A DNA stretch of 53,176 nt from Acidobacteriota bacterium (GTDB taxonomy: Bacteria > Acidobacteriota > Blastocatellia > Pyrinomonadales > Pyrinomonadaceae): assembly GCA_019242475.1 (NCBI GenBank), contig JAFAVK010000090.1, positions 1 to 53,176 on the forward strand, in the 5' to 3' direction. Below are positions 1 to 8,982 of this stretch, one piece after another (position 1 is the first letter of the stretch; every line of letters starts with the position of its first letter). A program made the position numbers and the translations under genes. The notes beneath the pieces were generated by a model. That model was given only the letters and a program-made list of their open reading frames with translations. It was not told the origin of the DNA and did not search any database.

Positions 1-162
1 GAAGACGGGGATGCCCTCGTGCGTGGTGCCGCCCTTGCCGGGCGTGACGCCGCCGACGACCTGCGTCCCGTACTCCACCATCTGCTTCGTGTGGAACGTG
101 CCCTCTTTGCCCGTGATGCCCTGCACGACGAGCCGCGTGTTCTTGTCAACGAGTACGCTCAA
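1..162 (-). CDS. sucD: Succinyl-CoA ligase alpha subunit, N-terminal part (cut by window edge)
   Basis: The 54 visible codons are the N-terminus of the ADP/GDP-forming succinyl-CoA synthetase alpha subunit, which binds CoA and carries the phosphohistidine in the TCA cycle. Visible family motifs are [17 protein letters not shown], then [18 protein letters not shown] and VTPGKGG, which belong to the CoA-binding Rossmann fold. The start is a TTG at 162: an AAAGGAG ribosome binding site lies about eight bases upstream and the family N-terminus begins exactly here. The beta subunit gene sucC is 3.8 kb upstream on the same strand rather than adjacent, which is unusual. The rest of the gene lies beyond the left edge. 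Confidence 0.93.
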   Translation of the reverse strand, partial: MSVLVDKNTRLVVQGITGKEGTFHTKQMVEYGTQVVGGVTPGKGGTTHEGIPVF

Positions 163-182
163 GCTGCTTGCTCCTTTGTGTG

Positions 183-208
183 GGCAGTCCGCGGCCTCGC
201 GGACTGCC
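183..208 (-). promoter_or_regulatory. Hairpin directly upstream of the sucD ribosome binding site
   Basis: A perfect 11-bp stem (GGCAGTCCGCG / CGCGGACTGCC) with a four-base loop ends a few bases before the AAAGGAG of sucD. It has no T-run, so it is not an intrinsic terminator. It could be a leader structure that stabilises the mRNA or modulates translation, or a processing site. Function is inferred from position only. Confidence 0.4.
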
Positions 209-429
209 GCGCGTTAGCGGCCTCACCCCGACCGCCGTGACGTTGGAACTGCTTGAAGAAAAAAGTATAGCATAGCCGTTCCGGTGCGCTATAATCGGCG
301 CAGTCGCGACACAGCCGGCGGTCGAAGAGCCTCCAACCATACTCGGGCTCGACGCAACCTCTTCCGGCTCTCTCTCAGGTCATCGTCCGAACCGGGTCTC
401 AAGCTCCGGCAGTTGAAAAGGCTCCCACC

Positions 430-1164
430 ATGACCACCCAGATATTCATCAGCTACAGACGCGAAGACACCGCCGACATCACGGGCCGCATCTACGACCG
501 ACTCACGTATAAGTATGGCGCGCCGGCCGTCTTCAAGGACGTTGATTCGATACCGCCCGGCAGTGACTTTCGGAAGTATCTGGACTCCAAGATCAAGGAG
601 TGCGCCGTCGTCCTCGTCGTCGTCGGCGACGGCTGGCTGAAGAAAGACCCCGCGACCGGCGCGACCCGCCTCGAAAACCCTCACGATTTCGTCCGTATCG
701 AGATCGAGTCGGCGCTGAAGCGGGAAATCCCGGTCATCCCTCTGCTCGTCGAGGGCGCGTCCTGGCCGCCGCAGGAAAAGCTGCCCGAAGGGATGCAGGA
801 GTTCGTCTATCGCCAGGCCAGGGTGGTAGGCCATGACCCTGACTTCCGTCTGCACATGGAGGCGCTCATCGCCGATTTGGAAAGAATCTTCGACACTTGT
901 CGGCCGGTGCCCCCTCCTGTAAGTGGCACGGTTCAGAGGCCGGTGCCGCCTCCCGTCCGGTCCGCGTTTCAGCGGCCGCCGAACACAAGACCGCTGCCCC
1001 CTTCTCTCGTCCAAAACGCCTCCGGCCCGGGGCCCGCTCAGCAGACATCCGGCTCGGGGAAATGGATTCTCCTCGTGATCGTGATCACCACCGTGATCGT
1101 CGGAATCATCTTTTTCCTGTCCGTACTCGCCGGCCTGTCGAATCAGGGTCTGAATAACTATTAA
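430..1164 (+). CDS. TIR-domain protein with C-terminal membrane anchor
   Basis: A 244-residue protein with an N-terminal TIR domain (about residues 1-150): FISYRRED at 6-13, a KDVDSIPPGSDF loop, and a DFVRIEIESAL helix whose glutamate (E91 or E93) sits where bacterial TIR NADases have their catalytic residue. A proline-rich linker with two copies of RPVPPPV follows (about 155-205), then one strongly hydrophobic helix (about 211-236) and a short polar tail, so the TIR domain is probably cytoplasmic and tail-anchored. Bacterial TIR domains often cleave NAD+ in antiphage defence, but no partner sensor gene is adjacent. It is transcribed divergently from sucD, with a TATAAT-like box at 290-295. 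The TIR assignment is secure; the role is inference. Confidence 0.88.
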   Translation: MTTQIFISYRREDTADITGRIYDRLTYKYGAPAVFKDVDSIPPGSDFRKYLDSKIKECAVVLVVVGDGWLKKDPATGATRLENPHDFVRIEIESALKREIPVIPLLVEGASWPPQEKLPEGMQEFVYRQARVVGHDPDFRLHMEALIADLERIFDTCRPVPPPVSGTVQRPVPPPVRSAFQRPPNTRPLPPSLVQNASGPGPAQQTSGSGKWILLVIVITTVIVGIIFFLSVLAGLSNQGLNNY

Positions 1165-1184
1165 GCCTCGGCCGCGTCCCACCC

Positions 1185-2591
1185 TCATTCAAGCTCGACG
1201 TGCTCGCCGTACTGCGGCGCGTCCACGCGCCAGCCGAAGCGCTCGCGGATGTGCTGGGCCATCGCGGCGGCCGACTCGGGCTCGCCGTGGGTGGTGAAGA
1301 CGCGGCGCGGCGGGGTCTTCTCCAACGGCTCAAGCCAGCGCAGGACTTCCGACCAGTCGGCGTGCGCGGAGAGGCCGCCGATGCGCTCGACGTGACAACG
1401 CACGGGCACGTCGTCCTTCATGATGCGGACGTAGCGCGCGCCTTCGAGAATCTTCCGGCCCGTGGTGCCCGCGGCCTGGTAGCCGACGAAGAGGACGGTG
1501 GCGCGCTCGTCCGGCAGAATGCGCCGCGCGTGGTGGAGCACGCGCCCGCCGGTCATCATCCCCGACGCGGAGATGATGACGCGCGTCCCCTGCTCGTCGT
1601 TGAGGCGCTTCGACTCCTCGCGCGTCGAGGCCGTCAACATCGAGCGCGTGCGCAGGGGGAGCCTGTGCTGTTCGAGCACTTCTTCATACTCCTCGTCGTG
1701 CTCCTCCTTCGTCCGCTGGTAAATCTGCGTCGCGGCCGCGGCCATCGGCGAGTCCACGCGCACGGGCAGGATGGGGATGCGCCCCTCGTCCTCCAGCTCG
1801 CGCAGGTGGTAGAGCAGTTCCTGCGTCCGCCCGACGGCGAAGGCCGGGATGAGGAGCGGGCCGCCGCGCTCGGCCGCCTCGTTGACGACGCGCGCGAGCG
1901 CGGCCTTCGGGTCTTCCGGGTCGTGCAGGCGGTCGCCGTAGGTTGACTCGACGAGCATGTAGTCGCACGCGGGCGGCGCCACGGGGTCGCGGATGATCGG
2001 CTGGTCGTAATGGCCGAGGTCGCCCGAGAAGAGCACGCGCCTCCCCTTCCCGTCCGCCCCCGCGCCGTCAAGCTCCAACAGCACGAGGCTCGAACCGAGG
2101 ATGTGGCCCGCGATGTGGAAGCCGGCGCGGACGCCCTCGGCCACCTCCGCCGGCTCGCCCGTGTTCGGGCACGTCTTAATCAACTTAATCGCGGCCCGCG
2201 CGTCCGCCTCCGTGTACAAAGGCAGCGCCGGCTCGTGCCGCGTCAAGCCCTTCCGGTTCCTGTACTCCGCCTCCTCCTCCTGCAAACGCGCAGAGTCCGG
2301 CAGCAATAACTTGACGAGGTCGGCCGTCCCCTTCGAACAATAGACCGGCCCGCCGAACCCGAGCCTCACCAGACGCGGCAGGTACGCCGTGTGATCCACG
2401 TGCGCGTGCGTGATGACGACCGCGTCGATGTGCCGCGGGTCGAACGGCGGGTCTTCCCAATTCCGCTCCCTCAACTCCCGCAACCCCTGAAACAGCCCGC
2501 AGTCCACCAGCACCCGCGCGCCGCCACTCTCGACGAGATACTTCGAGCCCGTGACCGTGCCGACCCCGCCCCAGAAAGTTAGCGTCGCCAT
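1185..2591 (-). CDS. Beta-CASP metallo-beta-lactamase RNase (CPSF/TTHA0252 type)
   Basis: This 468-residue protein has the metal-binding HAHVDH motif at residues 62-67, later metal ligands in GHILGSS and SGDLGHYD, and beta-CASP signatures including VESTYGD, a SASGMMTGGR loop, GLSAHAD and a THGE motif near the C-terminus. These define the RNA-processing beta-CASP family, which uses two zinc ions for endo- and exonucleolytic RNA cleavage. Length is typical. The ATG at 2591 is preceded by GGAGG. It is followed by convergent transcription from the TIR gene, with only about 20 bases between the two stop codons. A role in mRNA or rRNA turnover is inferred from the family. Confidence 0.93.
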   Translation of the reverse strand: MATLTFWGGVGTVTGSKYLVESGGARVLVDCGLFQGLRELRERNWEDPPFDPRHIDAVVITHAHVDHTAYLPRLVRLGFGGPVYCSKGTADLVKLLLPDSARLQEEEAEYRNRKGLTRHEPALPLYTEADARAAIKLIKTCPNTGEPAEVAEGVRAGFHIAGHILGSSLVLLELDGAGADGKGRRVLFSGDLGHYDQPIIRDPVAPPACDYMLVESTYGDRLHDPEDPKAALARVVNEAAERGGPLLIPAFAVGRTQELLYHLRELEDEGRIPILPVRVDSPMAAAATQIYQRTKEEHDEEYEEVLEQHRLPLRTRSMLTASTREESKRLNDEQGTRVIISASGMMTGGRVLHHARRILPDERATVLFVGYQAAGTTGRKILEGARYVRIMKDDVPVRCHVERIGGLSAHADWSEVLRWLEPLEKTPPRRVFTTHGEPESAAAMAQHIRERFGWRVDAPQYGEHVELE

Positions 2592-2775
2592 TCAAAGCCT
2601 CCGCGTGATTGTTGCTGGTTGAGAACGGCTGCATTCTACACTTGGCACGCCGGATTCAGAACCGTTAACAATGCGCAAGGCACACGGGAGCGACGCGCCG
2701 GGTTACTTCCAGACGCGGTAGGCTCGACCGTTGTACGCCCTGACGTAAGAAGAGAGTGGAGGGGTGCAGCTTTGA

Positions 2776-3252
2776 CTAACGAGGGGCAATCTGTGAGCCG
2801 ACCAGGACGATGCCCACGCAGAGCAGTTGGCCGATGAAGGAACGCCTCGTCTTCTCCCAGAATTTTGAGACGGCGATCAGACCTGCGAGCGGGATAAACA
2901 AAGTCGCAATGCCCCATACCGCGCTCTGCTCGAAGATTCGCAGCAATAGCCAGAGGTGCGCGAGAATATAGAGCCCAATTCCGCCTAACATGGTTATCAC
3001 CGCCACAGTCTTGGCCGTTTCGAGATCAATCACATGAAAGACCCTGTGCGACAAAAAGGCTGCGATGGCGAGCAGGAGGACAGCCAGAAGAAAGGTGAGG
3101 CTGCTCGAAAACAGTTGGTCGGGCTCAGGGGCAGCGGAGTCGAACTGAGGCGGAGGGTTGTATTGCCAGTCCAGTTGCCAGCCGCACCGCTTGCATGTCT
3201 CGTCGTCGGCCCAATTGACGAGCCCGCATTGGGAGCACTTTGTGTTTTTCAT
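2776..3252 (-). CDS. Zinc-ribbon membrane protein of unknown function
   Basis: A 158-residue protein that starts with a four-cysteine zinc ribbon (C6, C9, C20, C23; CSQCG and CKRCG). A proline-rich spacer follows, then about four hydrophobic segments (from about residues 50, 80, 110 and 138), so the ribbon is probably cytoplasmic and the rest is in the inner membrane. No enzyme motif is visible. It is one of four unrelated proteins in the window that join an N-terminal double-CxxC ribbon to another module. I do not recognise a named family. Confidence 0.75.
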   Translation of the reverse strand: MKNTKCSQCGLVNWADDETCKRCGWQLDWQYNPPPQFDSAAPEPDQLFSSSLTFLLAVLLLAIAAFLSHRVFHVIDLETAKTVAVITMLGGIGLYILAHLWLLLRIFEQSAVWGIATLFIPLAGLIAVSKFWEKTRRSFIGQLLCVGIVLVGSQIAPR

Positions 3253-3426
3253 AAATTAGCTTCTCCGTGTGAAGGGTAGCGTCCGTGAGTCGGTGCGCAG
3301 TCCAGATGTAAAGTCGGGGTGAACGGGGCGTGCGAGTCGGGCGCGAGATAAAGCGCCACAAACGAGTATAGTCAAATCCTCAAATACTAATCAATAACTT
3401 TCGGAGGGGCGGCGGGTAACAGGCGC

Positions 3427-3904
3427 TCAGAGGGTCTGACCGGGCGAAGTCTGCGGCGCCCCGGCCGGCGTGCCCTCGACCTTTACGTTGCCGGGCTTCC
3501 CGAAGAAGACGAACGCGGCGGGGACGAGCAGCGCGAGGTTGCGCAGGGCGGTGGAGACGCCGAGTTGGGAGGCGATGAGGCGGCCGAAGCAGCCGCATTC
3601 GAGGGGCTCGCCGTGGAGGACGTAGACGTAGTAGAGGGCGTAGGCGGCGAAGCCGAAGAGCAGTAGAGCTGAGACGAGCGCGCCGAGTCGCGCGGTGCGC
3701 GGCAGTAAGAGTAAGACGGCGGCGACGAGTTCGGCGGCGATGACGGCGAAGGCCGCGGGCCAGACCCAGTTCGCTTCGACGAGGTTGGAGAGGTTGGCGG
3801 CGAAGTCTCGAACGGTGAAGAGCTTCGCGCCGGCGGCGAAGAGGAAGAGCGCCGCGAGGCCGAAGCGGCTGACGTGGACGAGGATGAGAAGTAGGCGGCC
3901 TCTC
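3427..3904 (-). CDS. MauE/DoxX-like four-helix membrane protein
   Basis: About 159 residues with four hydrophobic helices and the motif ECGCFG between helices 3 and 4, which is characteristic of the MauE/DoxX-like family. MauE itself helps maintain redox conditions for disulfide formation in methylamine dehydrogenase; outside that system the members are of unknown, probably thiol-redox, function. No mauD-like thioredoxin is next to it, so the partner is unclear. The gene begins at or just inside the left arm of a heptamer-repeat hairpin that separates it from sucC; an initiation codon lies at about 3904-3906. Confidence 0.8.
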
Positions 3905-3918
3905 ACGTTGGGAACGAG

Positions 3919-3988
3919 GAACGAGGAACGATGAACGATGAACTAAAAGACAAGCCGTCTTCAGTTCATCGTTCATCGTTCCTCGTTC
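3919..3988. repeat. Heptamer tandem repeat forming a 26-bp perfect hairpin
   Basis: The left arm (3919-3944) is built from GAACGAG / GAACGAT-type heptamers and the right arm (3963-3988) is its exact reverse complement, 26 of 26 bases, with an 18-base loop. It lies between the end of sucC and the start of the MauE-like gene. The sequence on either strand would fold into a long hairpin without a clear T-run. Confidence 0.9.
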
Positions 3989-3994
3989 ATATTT

Positions 3995-5161
<1,167 letters not shown>

Positions 5162-5423
5162 CCTCGACCCCTTCGGCGGCGACGCGCGAGGCCCGCCGCT
5201 TGCAAATGAATTTTATTGTGCCGGAACGCCGACGAGTGTACCGGCACGCCCCGCGGGACTGCAAGGAGCGCGGCCGTCGGCGGTCAGCATCCGGCATTCA
5301 GTCAGACCGTTTTATGACAGGCACGCGTCAAGTTGAAGCCGTCAAATTTTGTCTCGCCGAATGCTGAAAACTAAAAACCATTAGAACTGTCTTAGGGTCA
5401 TCAAGGCAGGCGAGGTGAACGCG

Positions 5424-5489
5424 ATGACGTTGGCTTTAACGGTGCTCTTTGCTGTCAACCTCTACGCGAGAGCCGGCAGGTCGAGATAG
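5424..5489 (+). CDS. Possible 21-residue hydrophobic peptide
   Basis: An ATG frame of 21 codons encodes MTLALTVLFAVNLYARAGRS plus one more arginine. A hydrophobic stretch of about 12 residues is followed by a basic tail. GAGGT ends seven bases before the ATG, which is a good ribosome binding site, and a strong terminator starts 34 bases after the stop. Such a compact unit could encode a small membrane peptide or be a regulatory RNA where the frame is incidental. Length alone gives no family evidence. Confidence 0.35.
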   Translation: MTLALTVLFAVNLYARAGRSR

Positions 5490-5522
5490 CTAGTCGGTTG
5501 CATCCCTTAGAGTGAAGAGAAA

Positions 5523-5559
5523 CGGCGGGCCGGAGCGTTCCGGCTCGCCGCTTTTTTTT
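5523..5559 (+). terminator. Intrinsic terminator upstream of the OsmC-like gene
   Basis: A 12-bp stem (CGGCGGGCCGGA / TCCGGCTCGCCG, one G-T pair) with a four-base loop is followed by C and eight T residues. It terminates a plus-strand transcript that must begin within the preceding 300 bases, because sucC runs the other way. Confidence 0.85.
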
Positions 5560-5639
5560 GCGCGGGGCTTGGCACGCGCGCCCGCCGGGCGTTAACCTTC
5601 CGGCCGCGCGCACGTCGAGCCCACTCGAGGAGTCGAAGC

Positions 5640-6065
5640 ATGAGCGAAGTGACCGTAACCTCCCTTTCGAACCTGCGCAACGAAGTCTCCTACGGCGCCG
5701 GGCGGACGCTCGTCACGGACGAGCCGGCCGAGGGGGGCGGCGAGGGCGAGGGGCCAGACCCTTACACGCTTTTGCTCGCGGCGCTCGGCAGTTGCGTCTC
5801 GATGACGGTGACGCTCTACGCGCGGCGGAAGGGCTGGCCGCTGGAGCGCGTCCGCGTGCGCCTGCGGCAGAGGCGCGTGCACGCGAAGGACTGCGCGGAG
5901 TGCGGGAGCAAAGCCGACGACTTCGTCCACCACATCGAGCGCGCCGTCGAGCTTGAAGGCGACCTGACGGAAGAGCAGCGCGCGCGCCTGCAAGAGATCG
6001 CGCACCGCTGCCCCGTCCACCGCACGCTCACACACGAGATCGCCGTCACGGAGTTGAAGGGTTAG
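5640..6065 (+). CDS. OsmC/Ohr-family peroxiredoxin-like protein
   Basis: This 141-residue protein has the OsmC fold signatures: PYTLLLAALGSCVSMTVTLYA with the reactive Cys52, and the second Cys124 in AHRCPVHRTL. In the family these thiols reduce organic hydroperoxides. An extra CAEC pair at 85-88, within a segment ending in DDFVHHIE, lies in the middle of the domain and resembles the subgroup sometimes fused to or paired with hydrolases. GAGGAG lies just upstream of the ATG. It appears monocistronic, between the terminator at 5.5 kb and the TPR lipoprotein. Confidence 0.88.
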   Translation: MSEVTVTSLSNLRNEVSYGAGRTLVTDEPAEGGGEGEGPDPYTLLLAALGSCVSMTVTLYARRKGWPLERVRVRLRQRRVHAKDCAECGSKADDFVHHIERAVELEGDLTEEQRARLQEIAHRCPVHRTLTHEIAVTELKG

Positions 6066-6179
6066 GGGCCGAAGAAGAGTCGAACCCGGCGGCCGCGCGT
6101 TCTTGCCTGACGGCTCGCGCGGCTGTTTAAATGTCCCGGCGCCGTTTTTTCATATTCGAACTCTTCAAGATAAATCCTG

Positions 6180-7223
6180 ATGAAACGTCTGTCCCTATTC
6201 CTTTTAACTTCCGCCCTCCTTCTGTCCGCCGCCTGCAAGTCTGAGAGCCGGCCCGACACGGCCGCGAACCCCGCCCCGACGCCCGGCGCCCCGGCCCCGA
6301 ACACACAGCCGACCCTGCCGCCGGGCGCGGTCGAGGTCACCGCCGACACTTTGCAGAAGGAGGTCGAGCAGCACCCGGAAGACCTCACGTCGCGCTACAA
6401 CCTCGGCACCGCGTACCTCTCCGAGGGCAAGTCGCTTGAGGCGGCCGAGGAGTTCAAGCTCGTCGCCGAGAAGAGGCCGGACGACGCGGACGCACTCGAC
6501 AAGCTCGGGATGGCCTACGCGTCGGCTCATAAATTTGACGAGGCGGCCGACGCCTTCAAGCGCGCCCTTCGTCTCAAGCCGAACAGCGCGTACCTCCACC
6601 AGGCGCTCGCGGACGTGTACGAGCAGGCGGGCAGATCGGCCGAGGCGGCGGCCGAGCGCGCCGAGTTCCAGCGGCTCGACCCGAACGTGCGCGCCAGGAC
6701 TTTGCTCGCCGCGGGCAAGTTCGAGGAGGCGGCCGCCGAGGCGCGCAAGGTCTCGCCGCCTAACGCGGATACGCACTACATTCTCGGCAGCGCGCTCCTC
6801 AACCTCAAACGGCCCGAAGAGGCGCTCGCCGCCTTCCAGGAGGCCGTTAAACTGAACCCGAAGCACGGCGACGCCTACTTCCAGATGGGCAACGCCTACG
6901 ACCAACTGAACCAGCAGGGGGAGGCGGCCCGCGCCTTCCAGGCGGCCGCGCGCCTCAACCCGAAGGACGCCGACGCCTTCTACAACCTCGGCAACACCTA
7001 CAACAAGATGAACCGCCCGCAGGAGGCCGCCCAAGCCTTCGCGCAGGCCGTCCGCCTGCGCCCGTCCGACGCCGACGCGCGCCTCCGTCTCGCCGTCGCG
7101 CAGTTGAAGCAGGGCAACACCGCCGCCGCGCGCGCGCAGCAGGAGGCGCTCAAGAAGCTCGCCCCCGAAGCCGCGAAGCAGCTCGAACAGGCCATCAATC
7201 AAGGGGGCCAGAAACTGCCTTAA
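6180..7223 (+). CDS. TPR-repeat lipoprotein
   Basis: A 347-residue protein with a lipoprotein signal (MKRLSLFLLTSALLLSAAC, lipobox LSAAC with Cys19), then a Pro/Ala-rich linker and about eight tetratricopeptide repeats from about residue 57 to 335. Clear repeat cores include YNLGTAYLSEGKSLEAAEEF, LGSALLNLKRPEEALAAFQE and NLGNTYNKMNRPQEAAQAF. It should be anchored in the envelope and serve as a protein-interaction scaffold. No enzymatic domain is present and no partner is evident from neighbours. Confidence 0.88.
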   Translation: MKRLSLFLLTSALLLSAACKSESRPDTAANPAPTPGAPAPNTQPTLPPGAVEVTADTLQKEVEQHPEDLTSRYNLGTAYLSEGKSLEAAEEFKLVAEKRPDDADALDKLGMAYASAHKFDEAADAFKRALRLKPNSAYLHQALADVYEQAGRSAEAAAERAEFQRLDPNVRARTLLAAGKFEEAAAEARKVSPPNADTHYILGSALLNLKRPEEALAAFQEAVKLNPKHGDAYFQMGNAYDQLNQQGEAARAFQAAARLNPKDADAFYNLGNTYNKMNRPQEAAQAFAQAVRLRPSDADARLRLAVAQLKQGNTAAARAQQEALKKLAPEAAKQLEQAINQGGQKLP

Positions 7224-7245
7224 GTCCCGCCGTCCAAAAAATGAC

Positions 7246-7275
7246 TTGACCCGCGCGGGCCGTTTGCAGCATATT
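7246..7275 (+). promoter_or_regulatory. Sigma70-like promoter of the CAP-domain gene
   Basis: TTGACC at 7246-7251 and CATATT at 7270-7275 are 18 bases apart, about 70 bases ahead of the TTG start at 7349. The -35 matches well, the -10 four of six. Confidence 0.45.
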
Positions 7276-7348
7276 CCTGCCTCGACGCGCACCCGCGCGC
7301 CGGCACCGTCCAGCTTTTCCAAACACAAAAAGAAGGAGCCCCCGAACC

Positions 7349-8083
7349 TTGCAACGCCCCATCCTCGTCTTCGCGTTTGTCTGCCTGCTCGTGTCTTTAA
7401 CTTTCACCCCTTCGCGCTCGAGTGCGCGCCAGCTCTCCTCGACGAAGGGCGCCGCCGCGGCCGTGCTCGAACAGGAGGTGCTCAAAGAGATCAACCTCGC
7501 GCGCGCGCGCCCGGCCGAGTACGCCGCCTACCTCGAACAACTGCGCCCGTACTTCAACGGCAAGGAGTACAGGCAGCCGGGGATGCCCCCCATCATGACG
7601 CAGGAGGGGACGCAGGCGCTCGACGAGGCGATCAGCTTCCTGCGCGCCGCGAAGCCCGCGCCGGCCCTGTCGCTCTCGCAGGGGATGTGTTCGGGCGCGC
7701 GCGAGCTGGTGAAGGATCAGGCCGGGACGGACACGACGGGGCACAAGGGGACGGACGGGAGCTTCTGCGAGCAGCGCACGCAGCGCTTCGGCACCTGGCG
7801 GGAGCCCATCGGCGAGAACCTCTCGTACGGCAGCGACACGGCGCGCGAGCGCGTGCTGACCCTGCTCATCGACGACGGCTTCGCCGACCGCGGCCACCGC
7901 AAGCGCCTCCTGGACGGCGCCTTCCGCGTCGCCGGCGTCGCCTGCGGCGACCACAAGCTCGGCGCCATGTGCGTCATCACCCTCGCCGGCGGCTTCACCG
8001 ACGGCGCCGCCCTGACCGCCAAACCGGCCGCGCCCGCCGCCAAAACCCTCCCGCCCGTCCCCGCCGGCGCCCGGCGCTTTTAG
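7349..8083 (+). CDS. Exported CAP/SCP-like domain protein
   Basis: 244 residues: a signal peptide (about 1-26, MQRPILVFAFVCLLVSLTF core) and a CAP (SCP-like/YkwD) domain, with the opening helix EINLARARPAEYAAYLEQLR and the strand/helix REPIGENLSYG and GHRKRLLDG elements that form the CAP cleft. The tail is Pro/Ala-rich. Bacterial CAP proteins are secreted and mostly of unknown biochemical activity. The start is TTG, with AAGGAG about ten bases upstream. A terminator follows directly, so it is probably transcribed alone. Confidence 0.87.
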   Translation: MQRPILVFAFVCLLVSLTFTPSRSSARQLSSTKGAAAAVLEQEVLKEINLARARPAEYAAYLEQLRPYFNGKEYRQPGMPPIMTQEGTQALDEAISFLRAAKPAPALSLSQGMCSGARELVKDQAGTDTTGHKGTDGSFCEQRTQRFGTWREPIGENLSYGSDTARERVLTLLIDDGFADRGHRKRLLDGAFRVAGVACGDHKLGAMCVITLAGGFTDGAALTAKPAAPAAKTLPPVPAGARRF

Positions 8084-8113
8084 ACGCGGACTTTGCGCAA
8101 TCACCACAAAAGC

Positions 8114-8149
8114 AAAAGCCTTCAACCCAACAATGGTTGAAGGCTTTTT
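8114..8149. terminator. Bidirectional terminator between the CAP gene and tRNA-Pro
   Basis: A 14-bp stem (AAAAGCCTTCAACC / GGTTGAAGGCTTTT) with a seven-base loop is flanked by A- and T-runs, so it can stop both the plus-strand CAP transcript and the minus-strand tRNA transcript. Confidence 0.9.
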
Positions 8150-8154
8150 GTGTA

Positions 8155-8228
8155 TCGGGATGCCGAGATTCGAACTCGGGACCTCTCGCACCCCAAGCGA
8201 GCGCGCTACCAGGCTGCGCCACATCCCG
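8155..8228 (-). tRNA. tRNA-Pro(GGG)
   Basis: On the minus strand a 74-base cloverleaf is seen: acceptor stem CGGGATG / CATCCCG, D arm with AGCCTGGTAGC, anticodon stem CTCGC / GCGAG closing the loop TTGGGGT (anticodon GGG), and the T arm with GTTCGAATC. The 3' CCA is not encoded; the discriminator base is A. Confidence 0.96.
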
Positions 8229-8283
8229 TGACGGGAGGTAGTATCACCAAAAATAAATGTTTGGTCAAATGAGGCGCGGCGGT

Positions 8284-8841
8284 TCAGCGGCGATGTGTGT
8301 CGGGGCGCGCGTCGCCGGCTTCGAGGAGGAGCATGATGTCGCGGAGTTGATCGCGGAGGCGGCGGAGCGCGGCGCGGCCTTCGTCGGTCTGCGGGGGTTC
8401 GGATAGCGCGGGGTACGTGTTCTGCGCCGGGGGCTGGGGCGCGGGTTCGTGATGCGTGTCTTCGAAGTCGTGCGGCGGCTCTTCCACCTCGCGCGCGGGC
8501 GTGGGGACGAGCTGCGGGGCGGGCTGCGCGTTCAGGGCCTGCGCGCCCATCTCGGGGGTGACGACCTTGAGCTTGCTGGCGCCGCGTATCTCGTTCGTCA
8601 GGCGCTTCTTCGCGCCGGCGATGGTGTACTGGTCTTCGTAGAGCAGCTCCTTGATGCGCAGCACCATCTCCACGTCGCGCTTGCGGTAGGTGCGCTGGCC
8701 GGCGCGGTTCTTCTGCGGCGCGAGCATCGGGAACTCCGACTCCCAGTAGCGGAGGACGTGCGCCTGTATCCCTGTGATGTCGCACACCTCCCCGATCTTG
8801 AAGAAGAGCTTTTCGGGGATGGAGACGGCTGCTCGGTTCAT
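8284..8841 (-). CDS. MerR-family transcriptional regulator
   Basis: About 185 residues. The N-terminal winged helix-turn-helix is clear: [29 protein letters not shown] and [18 protein letters not shown], with the MerR-type helix [10 protein letters not shown]. The C-terminal half is proline- and glutamine-rich with no metal-binding cysteines, so it is not a classical metal sensor. This MerR type with the VLRYWE motif is common next to housekeeping genes in several phyla. I chose the ATG at 8841 because the domain begins shortly after; a GTG eight codons upstream (8865) is possible. No strong ribosome binding site is seen for either. It lies downstream of the protease gene and upstream of tRNA-Pro on the same strand. 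Confidence 0.86.
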   Translation of the reverse strand: MNRAAVSIPEKLFFKIGEVCDITGIQAHVLRYWESEFPMLAPQKNRAGQRTYRKRDVEMVLRIKELLYEDQYTIAGAKKRLTNEIRGASKLKVVTPEMGAQALNAQPAPQLVPTPAREVEEPPHDFEDTHHEPAPQPPAQNTYPALSEPPQTDEGRAALRRLRDQLRDIMLLLEAGDARPDTHRR

Positions 8842-8982
8842 AACTGAAGGGAGGACGGCGCGCACGCGATTTAGACTGTTGACCGATTTACCGCCCGGCG
8901 CGGACGGCAGAGAAGCTCGCGCGGATCATGTTAACCGCGCCTCAAACCCTTGTCAACGTTATTGTTAGCGTACGATGGCGCG

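Larger units (their letters stand above)
5162..5639. other. 478-base intergenic region with a short transcript candidate
   Basis: No large gene fits here. The left part should hold the sucC promoter. The right part holds a 21-codon reading frame with a good ribosome binding site and a strong intrinsic terminator (both listed separately), ahead of the osmC-like gene. The arrangement suggests a small mRNA or sRNA transcribed on the plus strand. Confidence 0.5.

Noticed and set aside
289..1188. 300-codon minus-strand frame opposite the TIR gene
   Set aside because: It is the antisense shadow of the TIR gene. It is Arg/Asp-rich, has no family motif, and the GC-rich composition keeps many frames open.
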